From positions 62,001 through 126,000 of the forward strand of contig NZ_NOIT01000010.1 in assembly GCF_004136555.1 (NCBI RefSeq): a DNA stretch of 64,000 nt, in the 5' to 3' direction. A model generated the notes under the pieces. The model made no database searches, was not told the origin of the DNA, and saw nothing but the letters and a program-made list of their open reading frames with translations. The DNA comes from Kocuria carniphila. GTDB taxonomy: Bacteria > Actinomycetota > Actinomycetes > Actinomycetales > Micrococcaceae. The position numbers and the translations under genes were made by a program. This document shows, piece after piece, positions 8,786 through 18,190 of the stretch; within the stretch, counting starts at the first letter, position 1, and each line of letters begins with the position of its first letter.

Positions 8786-10087
8786 TCACGTGTTATCAAG
8801 GATATCCCCTGCGGACCGGTTTGGCACGGTGGGATCAAGGAGCTTGGCGGGCCTGACCACTCCCGGACCGAAGCGACTGTGAACTCTGTCCATGGCCTGC
8901 TCAGCGGCCCCCCATTCTTCCTCGCGGCCGTCCAGACTGAGCTGCAAAGCGTGGTCCGCGGCCGCCAGTTTTTCAGCGCGAACTCCCAGCAACCTTACCG
9001 ATTGCTTTCTGGGTCCGAGGTGGTCCAGGAGCGCTGCCGACTCCGTGTACAGGTCATGGGCGGACGTGATCGGGTGATTCAGAGTCCGCGAGCGCGAAAT
9101 GGTCGAGAAGTCCGAGTACCGCAGCTTGAGACCCACCCGTTCCGCGCGCAATCCGTGTCGGCGCAATCGGGCGGCCGTGTCGTGGGACAGGCCCAGCAGA
9201 ACCCGCTTGAGTTGGGCGGTGTCCGAGATGTCCTTGTCGAAGGTCCGCTCTGCGCCCAGGCTCTTTTCCTCGCGCACGGGGGTGACGGGACGTGGATCGT
9301 GGCCGTTGGCCAGCTGGTGCAAGTGGTGGCCGGCGGCGTCACCCACGAGCGATCGCAGCCTGGTGACGGGTGTCCGAGCGATGTCTCCCACCGTGCTCAG
9401 CCCGGCACCCTCAAGGATGGCCGCGGTGCGTTTACCCACTCCCCACAGCTTGGTGACGGGCAATTGGCCCAGAAAAGCCAGGGTGTGCTGCGGCTCCACG
9501 ATGAGAAGCCCGTTGGGCTTGCAGTAGGCGGAGGCAATCTTGGCCACGGTCTTGGTTTCGGCCACCCCCACCGAAGCGGTCAGGCCGGTGCTGTTCTCGA
9601 TCTCGGCACGGATGCGCCGAGCAATCACTGCGGGCGGCCCCAACCGGCGAATGGCGCTCGAGACATCCAAAAAGGCCTCGTCCACACTGAGCTGCTCCAC
9701 ACGGTCGGTGATGTCCCGGAACATGCCCATGACCAGACCCGAATAATAGGTGTAGTCCTCCCGGTGTGGTTCCAGCACCACGGCGTGCGGGCACGCCGCG
9801 CGCGCTTGTACGAGCGGCATGGCGGAGTTCACACCGAACTTCCGCGCTTCGTACGAGGCCGACAACACCACGGACCGCGGGCCCAATCCGGCCACGATCA
9901 CCGGTTTCCCTCGGTGCTGGGGTGTCCGCAGCAATTCGACACCCACGTAGAACATGTCCATGTCCACGTGCAGGATGGCGCAGCGGCGGTACTTCTCGAG
10001 TTGTTCAGGAGAGGGCCCGCGGGTGGGCCGGGTTACCGGACTGTCGTTCACCGAAAACCGTCCCTCCCCGTGACTCGTGCTGGTCAT
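8786..10087 (-). CDS. dinB: DNA polymerase IV (DinB, Y-family translesion polymerase)
   Basis: Error-prone polymerase that bypasses damaged bases. 433 residues. Catalytic motifs are intact: ILHVDMDMFYVGVE near residues 38-51 with the first metal-binding Asp, and SVDEAFLDVS at about residues 130-140 with the paired Asp-Glu. Helix-hairpin-helix-like thumb sequence (KLWGVGKRTAAILEGAG) and a little-finger domain follow. The first 30 or so residues are polar and atypical; the ATG at 10087 is the most upstream start. It ends about 50 bases before the DUF3040 start. Confidence 0.95.
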   Translation of the reverse strand: MTSTSHGEGRFSVNDSPVTRPTRGPSPEQLEKYRRCAILHVDMDMFYVGVELLRTPQHRGKPVIVAGLGPRSVVLSASYEARKFGVNSAMPLVQARAACPHAVVLEPHREDYTYYSGLVMGMFRDITDRVEQLSVDEAFLDVSSAIRRLGPPAVIARRIRAEIENSTGLTASVGVAETKTVAKIASAYCKPNGLLIVEPQHTLAFLGQLPVTKLWGVGKRTAAILEGAGLSTVGDIARTPVTRLRSLVGDAAGHHLHQLANGHDPRPVTPVREEKSLGAERTFDKDISDTAQLKRVLLGLSHDTAARLRRHGLRAERVGLKLRYSDFSTISRSRTLNHPITSAHDLYTESAALLDHLGPRKQSVRLLGVRAEKLAAADHALQLSLDGREEEWGAAEQAMDRVHSRFGPGVVRPAKLLDPTVPNRSAGDILDNT

Positions 10088-10281
10088 TCAACGGCCACAC
10101 AGGGGCCTCATTCCGTGAAAGCGCTCTGCGCGGCCAGCAATTCTTCTTCCGTTGTCCCCAGCCTAGGCACGGGCACCGACACGTTCAGAGCGGTTGTCAT
10201 CCCGTTAGGCTGGAGCGGTGCTCCTGGCCACTGGTGGGAGCAGCATCAACCACATCACCAGGACAACGAGGTGCCCGCCGT

Positions 10282-11394
10282 ATGACCGAGACGCCAGACC
10301 CCGCAGCCGCAGCAGGTGCCGAGGACGCACAGTTCTCGCGGGCGCTCAACGAGCTATTGGCTGAATTCTTCGCGGCGGAACGCGAGCGCGTCTCACAGAT
10401 TTCCCAGGACGCCCCTCAGTTGGTGGATTCCATCCAGCGGCTCACGTCCGGCGGCAAGCGGTTACGAGCCAGGCTGAGTTACTGGGGTTGGCGCGCCGCG
10501 GGTGGCGAAACACTCGCGCCCGCCATGGTGCGGGCGGCGGCGTCGCTCGAACTGTTCCAGTCCGCTGCCCTCATTCATGACGACATCTTGGACCGTTCGG
10601 ACACCCGCCGTGGGCAACCCAGCGTGCATCGGGACTTCGAATGGGTTCACACACAACAAGGCTGGCGCGACGACGCCGCCCACTTCGGGATCAGCGCGGC
10701 CGTCCTGACCGGTGACATGAGCCTGTCCTTTGCCGAGCAGCTGTTCGCCCAGGCCTCCACATTGCTCCCCCGGGACTACGAACGTGCCGGCCGCGCGATC
10801 TTCGACACGATGCGCACCGAGGTCATGGTGGGTCAGTACCTGGACGTGCACGCGGAGGTCGCCCCCACGCCCGAAGATCCCGAAGAACAACTGACTCGCG
10901 CAATGGCGGTGTTGCGTTACAAATCGGCCAAGTACTCGGTGGAACACCCCGTGCGGATAGGTGCCGCCCTGGCCGGTGCGGATGAGGAGTTCTTGGCCCA
11001 TTGTTCGGCGTTCGCGTTGCCGGTGGGTGAGGCGTTCCAGTTGCGGGATGACGTTCTGGGAGTGTTCGGCAACCCAGAAACGACCGGCAAACCCGCCGGC
11101 GACGACATCCGCGAAGGCAAGCGCACCGCACTCGTCGCATTGTGTGCCAAAGGCGGGTCAGCAGAAGACATTGAATGGTTGGACTCCACCCTGGGCCGCA
11201 GTGACCTCACGGAGGACGAGATCCAGCGCGCGCGCACGCTCATGGAGACCAGTGGGGCGCTGGGACACACCGAGGGCCTGATCGGCGAACTCGTCACCAC
11301 CGCGGACCATCAGCTCGCGACACTCCCGACGAACGAGGTGGCCCGCGCCGGGCTGCGCGCACTCGCGGATGCCGCGGTGCGGCGCAGCCGGTAG
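10282..11394 (+). CDS. Polyprenyl (E-isoprenyl) diphosphate synthase
   Basis: Chain-elongating isoprenyl transferase condensing isopentenyl diphosphate onto allylic primers; the product chain length (geranylgeranyl or longer, for quinones or carotenoids) cannot be read from sequence. 370 residues from the ATG at 10282. First Asp-rich motif LIHDDILDRSDTRRG at about residues 98-112 and second motif FQLRDDVLGVFG at about 253-264. KRLRARL near residue 60 is the substrate phosphate-binding region. It corresponds in position to idsA2 next to Rv2175c in Mycobacterium. It ends two bases from the convergent Rv2175c-like gene. Confidence 0.92.
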   Translation: MTETPDPAAAAGAEDAQFSRALNELLAEFFAAERERVSQISQDAPQLVDSIQRLTSGGKRLRARLSYWGWRAAGGETLAPAMVRAAASLELFQSAALIHDDILDRSDTRRGQPSVHRDFEWVHTQQGWRDDAAHFGISAAVLTGDMSLSFAEQLFAQASTLLPRDYERAGRAIFDTMRTEVMVGQYLDVHAEVAPTPEDPEEQLTRAMAVLRYKSAKYSVEHPVRIGAALAGADEEFLAHCSAFALPVGEAFQLRDDVLGVFGNPETTGKPAGDDIREGKRTALVALCAKGGSAEDIEWLDSTLGRSDLTEDEIQRARTLMETSGALGHTEGLIGELVTTADHQLATLPTNEVARAGLRALADAAVRRSR

Positions 11395-11396
11395 GG

Positions 11397-11783
11397 CTAC
11401 CAGCCCAGGGCTTGGGCGCGGCGTCGTACTTCGGTCTTGCGACCTTCGCGCAGTGCGTCCACCGGCCGACCCGGCAGTGACTCGTCCGCGGTGAACAACC
11501 AGCGGATGGCCTCGGCGTCCGTGTAGCGGGCGTCCCGCAGCACGGCGATGGTGCCCTTGAGAGCGTTGAGCGGCTGACCTTCGGCCATGAACTCCGCAGG
11601 GACCACGCGAATGCCGTCGGAGGGGCGGCGGACTTCCAGGAACTCACCCTGATCCATCATGCGGTGCACCTTGGTGATCTGGATGTCCAAGGCTTCCGCG
11701 ATGTCCGGCAGGTAGGTCCACTCCCCCACCAGGGAGTCGAGTTCGGCAAAGGTTTCGGCGCTGATATCGGATGAAGGATTCAC
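11397..11783 (-). CDS. Rv2175c-like DNA-binding protein
   Basis: Small actinobacterial winged-helix protein; the Mycobacterium homologue Rv2175c binds DNA and is a phosphorylation substrate of kinase PknL. The conserved core runs EWTYLPDIAEALDIQITKVH, through VVPAEFM, to AEAIRWLFTADESLPGRPVDALR and a C-terminal RRRAQALGW. The start is uncertain: GTG at 11783 gives 128 residues and matches family length, whereas the frame stays open to an ATG at 11897. No clear ribosome-binding site precedes the GTG. The PASTA kinase encoded 1.3 kb away supports the pairing. Confidence 0.85.
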   Translation of the reverse strand: MNPSSDISAETFAELDSLVGEWTYLPDIAEALDIQITKVHRMMDQGEFLEVRRPSDGIRVVPAEFMAEGQPLNALKGTIAVLRDARYTDAEAIRWLFTADESLPGRPVDALREGRKTEVRRRAQALGW

Positions 11784-11924
11784 GGACAATACTTTGCCAC
11801 GGTTGGCCGTTGCGGTCAGTTCTTCAACTCGCTCAATCGGGTCGGGTACTCTGGTCACGCTGTCACGGCTCGCGTGAGTCGGTGGCCTTCCCCTCACTCT
11901 CGTACTTAGGCAGGAAGCACGAAC

Positions 11925-13064
11925 ATGCCGGTTGAGCCGCCAGAAGATCGCCCGTCCGCTCGTTCCACGTGGGCCCGTCGAGCCACCAAAGGTTCGGCAG
12001 TCACCGCACTTGCCGCCCTGTCAGCACTCGGAACCCTGGGCACGGCACACGCGCAGTCGCCCGTGACACCCCAGAACACCGGCACCTCCCAGCACGCCCA
12101 GGCACCGGGTGAGATCACCGTGGCCGCCGGCGATTCGGTCTGGTCGCTGGCCACCAAGCACGGCGTCACGGTCACCGAGTTGATGAAGGCGAACAAGATT
12201 CCCGCCCACGCCATGGTGCGCCCGGGCGACCGCCTCGCGATTCCGGGTCAACAGGACAAGGCCTCGGAGACCAAGCCCGCCCAGACCGAGCCCGCCGAGA
12301 ACCCGGAGCCCAAGGCACCGACCGCTCGCCACACCATCGCCTCCGGTGACACCATCTGGGACCTCGCGGCCAAGCACGGGGTCAGCGTGCTCGAACTCCA
12401 GCAGGCCAACGGCCTCACCGCGTCCTCGCTGCTCCGTCCGGGACAGGCCCTCAAGATTCCCGGTTCTCAGGCCGCACCCAAGGCCGACGACGCCGCTCAC
12501 GCGCCCGCGGCGGCGTCGGCACCCGAACCCGCACCCAAGACCAAGGCGCCGGCGGCGCCGAAGGCGACCTCGAAGCCCGCCGTGGGCGATACATTCGCCG
12601 GTCGGACCTACCCCCAGCACGTGGTGGATTCCGCGAACAAGCACCACGCCGAACTGCAGCGGCGCGACCTCCCGAGCCAGCAGGCAGTGCAGTCGATGAT
12701 CCGCGAGACCGCGGAATCCATGGGTGTGGACCCCAAGCTCGCGCTGGCCCATGCGGCCCAGGAGTCGGGTTTCCAGCAGGGCGTGGTCTCCCCCGCCGAT
12801 GCCGTGGGAACCATGCAGGTCATCCCGTCCGCCGGCGAGTGGGCTTCCAGTCTGGTCGGACGCGATCTGGACCTGCTGGACACGCAGGACAACATCACCG
12901 CTGGTGTGGCCATCATCAAGGAACTCCAGGACAAGGCGCCGTCCAAGCACATGGGCATCGGGGCTTACTATCAGGGTCTGCACGGCGTGAAGACCTATGG
13001 TTTGTTCTCGGACACCAAGGACTACGTACGAGCGGTTACCGCTCAGGAAAAGCGATTTGCCTGA
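11925..13064 (+). CDS. Secreted LysM-repeat lytic transglycosylase-like protein
   Basis: Probable exported cell-wall-binding hydrolase. 379 residues: a basic N-terminus and hydrophobic stretch (about residues 24-44, ending TAHAQ) form a long signal peptide. Two LysM domains follow (about residues 63-106 and 129-172), each with GDxxWxLAxKHGVxxxEL and a LRPGQxLxIPG ending. An Ala/Pro/Lys linker leads to an SLT-type domain from about residue 235, with the catalytic-type Glu in AHAAQESGFQ and the GTMQVIPSAGEW motif. ATG at 11925 is preceded by AGGAAG. It overlaps the start of the PASTA kinase gene by eight bases. Confidence 0.9.
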   Translation: MPVEPPEDRPSARSTWARRATKGSAVTALAALSALGTLGTAHAQSPVTPQNTGTSQHAQAPGEITVAAGDSVWSLATKHGVTVTELMKANKIPAHAMVRPGDRLAIPGQQDKASETKPAQTEPAENPEPKAPTARHTIASGDTIWDLAAKHGVSVLELQQANGLTASSLLRPGQALKIPGSQAAPKADDAAHAPAAASAPEPAPKTKAPAAPKATSKPAVGDTFAGRTYPQHVVDSANKHHAELQRRDLPSQQAVQSMIRETAESMGVDPKLALAHAAQESGFQQGVVSPADAVGTMQVIPSAGEWASSLVGRDLDLLDTQDNITAGVAIIKELQDKAPSKHMGIGAYYQGLHGVKTYGLFSDTKDYVRAVTAQEKRFA

Positions 13065-14892
13065 TCATTCCCCCCACGATCGCCTGACCGGCACGCTGCT
13101 GGACCACCGATACCGGATCCAGCGGCGATTGGCCACGGGCGGAACGGCCTCCGTGTACGTTGGCTTGGACGAACGACTCGACCGCAATGTGGCGCTCAAG
13201 ATCATTCACCCGCACTTCGCCGACGATCCCAAGTTCGTGGAGCGCGCCCAGCGCGAGGCGAAGTCCGCCGCACGATTGCATCATCCAAACGTGGTCGCCG
13301 TGCTCGACCAGGGCCAGACCGCTGACGGCGTGGTCTATCTGGTACTCGAATACGTGGACGGCCCCACCCTGCGTCACGTGATCGCCCGCGAGTCCCCCAT
13401 GACGGCCCGCCGCACCCTGGACCTGCTCGTCCCGGTACTGCGCGGCCTGGCGCAGGCTCACCGCTCGGGCATGGTCCACCGGGACATCAAACCCGAGAAC
13501 GTCCTGCTGACCACCGGCGGTGACGTCAAGGTCGCAGACTTCGGCCTGATGCGCGCCGTGGACGAACACACCTCCACGAGCACCATCCTGGGCACGGTCG
13601 CGTACGCCGCCCCGGAGCTCGTGGGCCACGAACCCGTGGATCAACGCTGCGATGTCTACGCGCTGGGCATCATGGCTTACGAAATGCTCACCGGGTCACG
13701 CCCCTATACGGGCACTGCCCTTCAAGTCGCCAACGCTCACGTCAGCCGCGACGTCCCCGCGCCGAGTCGCATCTCCTCCGGCATCCCGGGCAGTTTGGAC
13801 GAGTTCGTGCTGCGCTGCACCGCCCGCAATCCGGACGCCCGTCCCGCCGACGCCGCCGCCCTCCTGGATCTGGCCCTCGCCATTCATCGGTCGTTGCCGG
13901 CCGTGAATGATCCGGTGTCGCTGAATCAGGCAACCCATGTGATTCCGGCTTCCGATGAGACGCAATCATTGCCGCAGTCCGGTCAGGCGCATTTTTCGGG
14001 AGATGCAGAAACCACGGTGCTGTCGGCTCAGCCGCAGGATTCACGGTCGACCGAGCCGATCTCTAGTTCTGGGGTTCGGAATGCGGCCACGCGCGCGATT
14101 CCCGCTTCCGGAATTCTGCCGACCTACGATCTGGACGCCACCCAGACCGTGGCCATCACCGCCGCCGGATCCACCGCACACCGGACCCCGGAGCAGCCGC
14201 GCGTCACACTCAACCCGCAGCCCTCGCCGCTGCAGCTGGCGATCGGTTCCGTGGTATTCGTACTCCTGTTGGCTTTGGCCGGTTTCCTGGGGTGGTGGCT
14301 CGCCTCCGGCCCGGGAATGGCGGCCAGTACCGTGCCGGATGTATCCGGTGTCCCCGTGGCCAACGCCGAACGCACGCTCAGCGCGGCGGGGATCAGCAAT
14401 GTGGGTGTGCACACGATGACCAATGCCCAGATTCCAGCGGGTTCGGTAATCGGCACGGACCCCGATGAGTCCGCACGTGTTCACGGTATCGAACAAGTGG
14501 TGTTGTTGGTCTCCGAGGGCCCCGCACAGCTGGACGTGCCGATGTTCGAGGGGATGACCCTGGACGAGGCCCGCAATGCGATCAGCCAGGCCGGCTTCAC
14601 CGTGGGCGGTGTGCAGACCCAGTACTCGGATCAGCCGGACGGAACGGTGTTGCAGCAACAACCATCGCAGGGTTCCAAGGCCGAGGAAGGGACAGCGGTG
14701 GACCTTACCGTGGCCACGGACAGCCCGCCGGACCAGGTCCCGAACGTGGTGGGCCAGAACGTCGATTCAGCCAGGGAATCGCTCGAAGAACTCGGTTTCA
14801 CGGTTGAGGTGAACCGTCCCGTGGGCTCGACACTGGACCGCGTGGTTCATCAGCGCGAGGACGGCGACACGGTGATCCTCACGGTGTTGTGA
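13057..14892 (+). CDS. pknL: PASTA-domain Ser/Thr protein kinase (PknL/PknB family)
   Basis: Membrane receptor kinase sensing wall precursors and phosphorylating cytoplasmic division or wall proteins. About 611 residues. I start it at TTG 13057, eight bases before the upstream stop and preceded by AGGAAA; the frame is open to an ATG at 12997 but that leader lacks family features. The kinase domain has GTASVYVG (P-loop), ALKII (Lys), HRDIKPENV (catalytic loop, about residue 143), DFG and YAAPE. One transmembrane helix lies at about residues 395-418, and three PASTA repeats at about 425-487, 488-553 and 554-611. Positional match to Mycobacterium pknL is good. Confidence 0.93.
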   Translation: MPDHSPHDRLTGTLLDHRYRIQRRLATGGTASVYVGLDERLDRNVALKIIHPHFADDPKFVERAQREAKSAARLHHPNVVAVLDQGQTADGVVYLVLEYVDGPTLRHVIARESPMTARRTLDLLVPVLRGLAQAHRSGMVHRDIKPENVLLTTGGDVKVADFGLMRAVDEHTSTSTILGTVAYAAPELVGHEPVDQRCDVYALGIMAYEMLTGSRPYTGTALQVANAHVSRDVPAPSRISSGIPGSLDEFVLRCTARNPDARPADAAALLDLALAIHRSLPAVNDPVSLNQATHVIPASDETQSLPQSGQAHFSGDAETTVLSAQPQDSRSTEPISSSGVRNAATRAIPASGILPTYDLDATQTVAITAAGSTAHRTPEQPRVTLNPQPSPLQLAIGSVVFVLLLALAGFLGWWLASGPGMAASTVPDVSGVPVANAERTLSAAGISNVGVHTMTNAQIPAGSVIGTDPDESARVHGIEQVVLLVSEGPAQLDVPMFEGMTLDEARNAISQAGFTVGGVQTQYSDQPDGTVLQQQPSQGSKAEEGTAVDLTVATDSPPDQVPNVVGQNVDSARESLEELGFTVEVNRPVGSTLDRVVHQREDGDTVILTVL

Positions 14893-14915
14893 GTCTGTAC
14901 CCATCACGTAGGACG

Positions 14916-14964
14916 GCGGCACCGCTGGATGACGTCCATGACAGGAATCATTCAGCGGTGCCGC
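14916..14964. terminator. Large inverted repeat between convergent pknL-like and aroG genes
   Basis: Arms 14916-14927 and 14953-14964 are a perfect 12-bp match around a 25-base loop that contains a further short ATGA/TCAT pairing. It lies between two convergent stops (14892 and 14983) and could end transcription from both sides. Neither side has a clear T-tract, so it may act only as a stabilising or rho-assisted hairpin. Confidence 0.55.
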
Positions 14965-14982
14965 ATTCGTGGTTCTAAGGGA

Positions 14983-16377
14983 TCAGTTCTGCTTGGAGAG
15001 GTACTCCGCTACGAGGAACGCGATCTCAAGGGACTGCATGTGGTTCAGGCGCGGATCACACAGGGTCTCGTAGCGCTCCGCGAAGGAGGACTCGTTGACC
15101 GGGTCCGAACCGCCCAGGCACTCCGCGACGTCGTCGCCGGTCATTTCCACGTGAATGCCGCCGGGGAAGGTACCCAGGGCCTGATGCACCTCGAAGAAGC
15201 CGCGGACCTCGTCCACCACGTCGTCGAAGTTGCGGGTCTTGTAGCCGGAGGGCAGGGAGACCGTGTTGCCGTGCATGGGGTCAGTGACCCACACGGGCTT
15301 GGCCCCGGAACCCTCGACCGCCTGGATGATGGCCGGGAGCTTCTCGCGGATGTTCTTGGCACCCATGCGAATGATGAACGTGAGACGGCCCGGTTCGCGA
15401 TTCGGATCCAGGGCGTCGATCAAGCGCAGTGCGTCCTCGCCCGTGGTGGACGGGCCGAGCTTCACGCCGATCGGGTTGCGCAAGCGCGAGAGCAAGTCCA
15501 CGTGAGCGCCGTCGAGCTCGCGGGTGCGCTCACCGATCCACAGGAAGTGGCCGGACGTGCCGTAGGGCAGGTGCGTGCGGGAATCGATGCGGGTCAGAGC
15601 GCGCTCGTAATCGAGCAGCAGCGCCTCGTGACCGGCGAAGAACTCGGTGGTCTTGAGCGCATCGAAGTCAGCGCCGCAGGCCGCCATGAACTTCACGGCG
15701 TGATCGATTTCTCGAGCCATGGACTCGTACCGGGCGTAGGCGGGGTTGGCCGCGAAGCCCATGTTCCATGCGTGCACGCGGCGCAGGTCCGCGAAACCAC
15801 CGGTGGTGAAGGCGCGGATCAGGTTCAGCGTGGACGCGGACGTGTGGTAGCCGCGCAGCATGCGGTTGGGATCGTGGACGCGGGAGGACTCGTTGAAGTC
15901 GAACCCGTTGACCATCTCACCGCGGAAGGTGGGCAGGGTCTGATCACCGCGGGTCTCGAGGTTGGACGAACGCGGTTTGGAGAACTGTCCCGCCATACGG
16001 CCCATCTTGACCACGGGCAACGAGGCGCCGTAGGTCAGGACGACGGCCATCTGCAGGAGGGTCTGGACACGACCGGAGATCTTGTCAGCGGTAGCGCCCG
16101 CGAACGTCTCGGCGCAGTCACCACCCTGTAGGAAGAAGGCCTCGCCCGCGGCCACGGAGGCCAGGCGCTCACGCAGCAGGTCCACCTCGCCCGCGAAGAC
16201 CAGCGGCGGAACGGCGTTGAGCTCTTCGATGGTGGAGGCGAAGTCCGGGTGCTCCGCCCACTGCGGGTGCTGACCAATGGTCCGATTGCGCCATTCGTCC
16301 AGGCCGGGATAGTTGGCGGCACTGGGCGAAGGGGTGGTCATGGCGCGTGATTGTTCAGACTGAGTTACAGAGGTCAT
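14983..16377 (-). CDS. aroG: Class II 3-deoxy-7-phosphoheptulonate (DAHP) synthase
   Basis: First step of the shikimate pathway: phosphoenolpyruvate plus erythrose 4-phosphate to DAHP. 464 residues, the plant/actinobacterial class II length. Family landmarks are FFLQGGDCAETFAG (about residues 81-94, metal-binding Cys), VKMGRMAGQFSKPRSS, YHTSASTLNLIRAF, WIGERTRELDGAHVDLL and VTDPMHGNT. Start ATG at 16377; an internal ATG 12 codons later is possible. Upstream plsC-like gene ends 10 bases away on the same strand, so cotranscription is likely. Synteny with Mycobacterium Rv2178c near pknL supports the call. Confidence 0.97.
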   Translation of the reverse strand: MTSVTQSEQSRAMTTPSPSAANYPGLDEWRNRTIGQHPQWAEHPDFASTIEELNAVPPLVFAGEVDLLRERLASVAAGEAFFLQGGDCAETFAGATADKISGRVQTLLQMAVVLTYGASLPVVKMGRMAGQFSKPRSSNLETRGDQTLPTFRGEMVNGFDFNESSRVHDPNRMLRGYHTSASTLNLIRAFTTGGFADLRRVHAWNMGFAANPAYARYESMAREIDHAVKFMAACGADFDALKTTEFFAGHEALLLDYERALTRIDSRTHLPYGTSGHFLWIGERTRELDGAHVDLLSRLRNPIGVKLGPSTTGEDALRLIDALDPNREPGRLTFIIRMGAKNIREKLPAIIQAVEGSGAKPVWVTDPMHGNTVSLPSGYKTRNFDDVVDEVRGFFEVHQALGTFPGGIHVEMTGDDVAECLGGSDPVNESSFAERYETLCDPRLNHMQSLEIAFLVAEYLSKQN

Positions 16378-16386
16378 TACCCCAGT

Positions 16387-17241
16387 CTAGGCGTTTCGGT
16401 CCGAGGACTGGTCATCGTTTCCATCATGTGAACGCCCCGGGAATTTGGAACCGAGCTGCTCCGCCTGCTGCGTGACGGATGCGGACACGGATCGACCCTT
16501 TTCCCGTGCCGATTCGGCAGCGTCCTTGACCTGGGTCCGGAACTGTTCGCGCTTCTGCTCCGCCAGTTCCTTCTTGTAGTTGGCCGCGTACACATCCGCG
16601 GTTTCCTGACCGGAGAGTTCCTGGATCGCGGCCATGATCTTGTCGGTAACCTCACGCATTACTGCGTGATCACCGTGCTGACCCTTGAGGTGGGAGAAGT
16701 CCAGGGGCTTACCGAAGATGGTGGTGACCTTGGCTTTGCGAGGGTCAGGAAACTTGGAACCGAGGGGCTGGATCTTGTCCGTACCCACCATGGCGATCGG
16801 GACCACGGGAGCACCGGTTTCCAGGGCCAAGCGCGCCACACCGATCTTGCCGCGGTACAGACGACCGTCCGGCGAGCGCGTGCCCTCGGGGTAGATGCCC
16901 AGCAGTTTGCCGTCCTGCAGGGCCTGACCGCCGGCGCTCAGGGCCTTGGCACTGGCCTTACCGCCGTTACGGTCCATGGGGATCTGATTGATGGCACGGA
17001 AGAAGGCGCCCACGATCTTGCCCTTGACGCCCGGCCCCGTGAAGTACTCGGACTTGGCCAGGAAGTACACCTGGCGGGGCACGGCCACCGGCATGAACAC
17101 GGAATCGGAGATCGACAGGTGGTTGCTCGCCAAGATCGCCGCGCCCTGCGAAGGGACGTTCTCCAGACCGATGGCCTTGGGGCGGTACACCGTGTTCACT
17201 ACGGGGCCCACCACGTAACGCTTGAGAAACATGTACACCAT
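16387..17241 (-). CDS. 1-acyl-sn-glycerol-3-phosphate acyltransferase family protein (PlsC-like)
   Basis: Membrane-associated acyltransferase expected to acylate lysophosphatidic acid or a related glycolipid. 284 residues. The catalytic HX4D block is NHLSISDS (about residues 41-48), the Arg-containing second block is around FFRAINQIPMDR, and the EGTR block is YPEGTRSPDG at about residues 119-128. After about residue 225 comes a Lys/Glu/Gln-rich helical tail that plain PlsC proteins lack. ATG at 17241 with GGAAGG upstream. It is directly followed by aroG. Confidence 0.9.
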   Translation of the reverse strand: MVYMFLKRYVVGPVVNTVYRPKAIGLENVPSQGAAILASNHLSISDSVFMPVAVPRQVYFLAKSEYFTGPGVKGKIVGAFFRAINQIPMDRNGGKASAKALSAGGQALQDGKLLGIYPEGTRSPDGRLYRGKIGVARLALETGAPVVPIAMVGTDKIQPLGSKFPDPRKAKVTTIFGKPLDFSHLKGQHGDHAVMREVTDKIMAAIQELSGQETADVYAANYKKELAEQKREQFRTQVKDAAESAREKGRSVSASVTQQAEQLGSKFPGRSHDGNDDQSSDRNA

Positions 17242-17383
17242 GACTCGGATCCTTCCGGAAAGCTTCTGTTGCCCTGTTGACCGCGGCTTCGAACGGGTTT
17301 GATATGCGCGGATCAGCAGTGCGCGTATCGGATTCCCCGCTGGATTCTCTCACGACAATTGCTCGGACTGGCACAATGGCGCC

Positions 17384-18190
17384 ATGAGCTTCGATCCCGC
17401 CACACACGGCCATCAATTCTTCCCGGGTTCCGCGTCCGTGGGCGTGCTGGTACTGCATGGTTTCACCTCCACGACCGCCTCGGTCATCGAGTGGGCGCGC
17501 GCCATTCACCAAGCCGACGACGCCGCCGGCCGCCACCCGTCCGTGTCCGTTCCGTTGTTGCCCGGTCACGGCACCACGTGGGAAGACCTGGCCAAGGAGA
17601 GCTGGCACGCGTGGCGTGACGCCGTGGATGAGGAGTACTGGGCATTACGCTCCCGGCACGAGCACGTGGTGGTGTGCGGCCTGTCGATGGGCGGCGCGTT
17701 GGCGGTTCAGCTGGCCGCACGATATCCGGTGGCGGGTCTTTTGAAGGTGAACCCCGCACTGGCTCTGACGAATCGCGCGGCCGCGTACAGCCACGTTGTC
17801 AAGCACGTGGTGCCTTCCGTTCCGGGGATCGGTAGCGACATCAACCGGCCTTCCAAGGGTGAGACCACCTACGACCGCACACCCGTGGCCGCCGTAGCGC
17901 AACTCAATATCCTGATTCGCCAGGCGATCAAGACCCTGCCCGCCGTTACAGCGCCGGCCATCGTGTTCCGTTCTACGACAGACCGGATTGTGGCCGACGC
18001 CTCTGTTGACCTGATCCGCGAGCGCAGCGCGGGCCCGGTGGAGGTCATTGCGCTGCCCAACAGTTTTCACGTGGCCACCATGGACTACGACCAGGGCTTG
18101 GTGGAGACGGCCTCCCGCCATGCGGTGCAGAACCTCATGCGGGGCTTTGGTCTGACGGTCGAGACGGGCCGAGCGGCGGCGTCGGCGTGA
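17384..18190 (+). CDS. Alpha/beta-hydrolase (carboxylesterase / monoacylglycerol lipase-like)
   Basis: Predicted cytoplasmic serine esterase. 268 residues. LVLHGFTST at about residues 22-30 is the oxyanion region, GLSMGG at about residues 105-110 carries the nucleophilic Ser, and a candidate Asp (STTDRIV) and His (NSFHVATMD) complete the triad near residues 204 and 228. The cap is short, as in Est30-type carboxylesterases. The real substrate is unknown. It overlaps the following small membrane protein gene by four bases and is divergent from the acyltransferase, suggesting a lipid-related role. Confidence 0.85.
   Translation: MSFDPATHGHQFFPGSASVGVLVLHGFTSTTASVIEWARAIHQADDAAGRHPSVSVPLLPGHGTTWEDLAKESWHAWRDAVDEEYWALRSRHEHVVVCGLSMGGALAVQLAARYPVAGLLKVNPALALTNRAAAYSHVVKHVVPSVPGIGSDINRPSKGETTYDRTPVAAVAQLNILIRQAIKTLPAVTAPAIVFRSTTDRIVADASVDLIRERSAGPVEVIALPNSFHVATMDYDQGLVETASRHAVQNLMRGFGLTVETGRAAASA

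Noticed and set aside
8879-10285. Plus-strand 468-codon open frame opposite dinB
   Set aside because: dinB on the minus strand carries intact polymerase motifs; the plus frame is a compositional shadow.
14929-16131. Plus-strand 400-codon frame opposite aroG
   Set aside because: Antisense to the strongly conserved class II DAHP synthase, with no domain signature.
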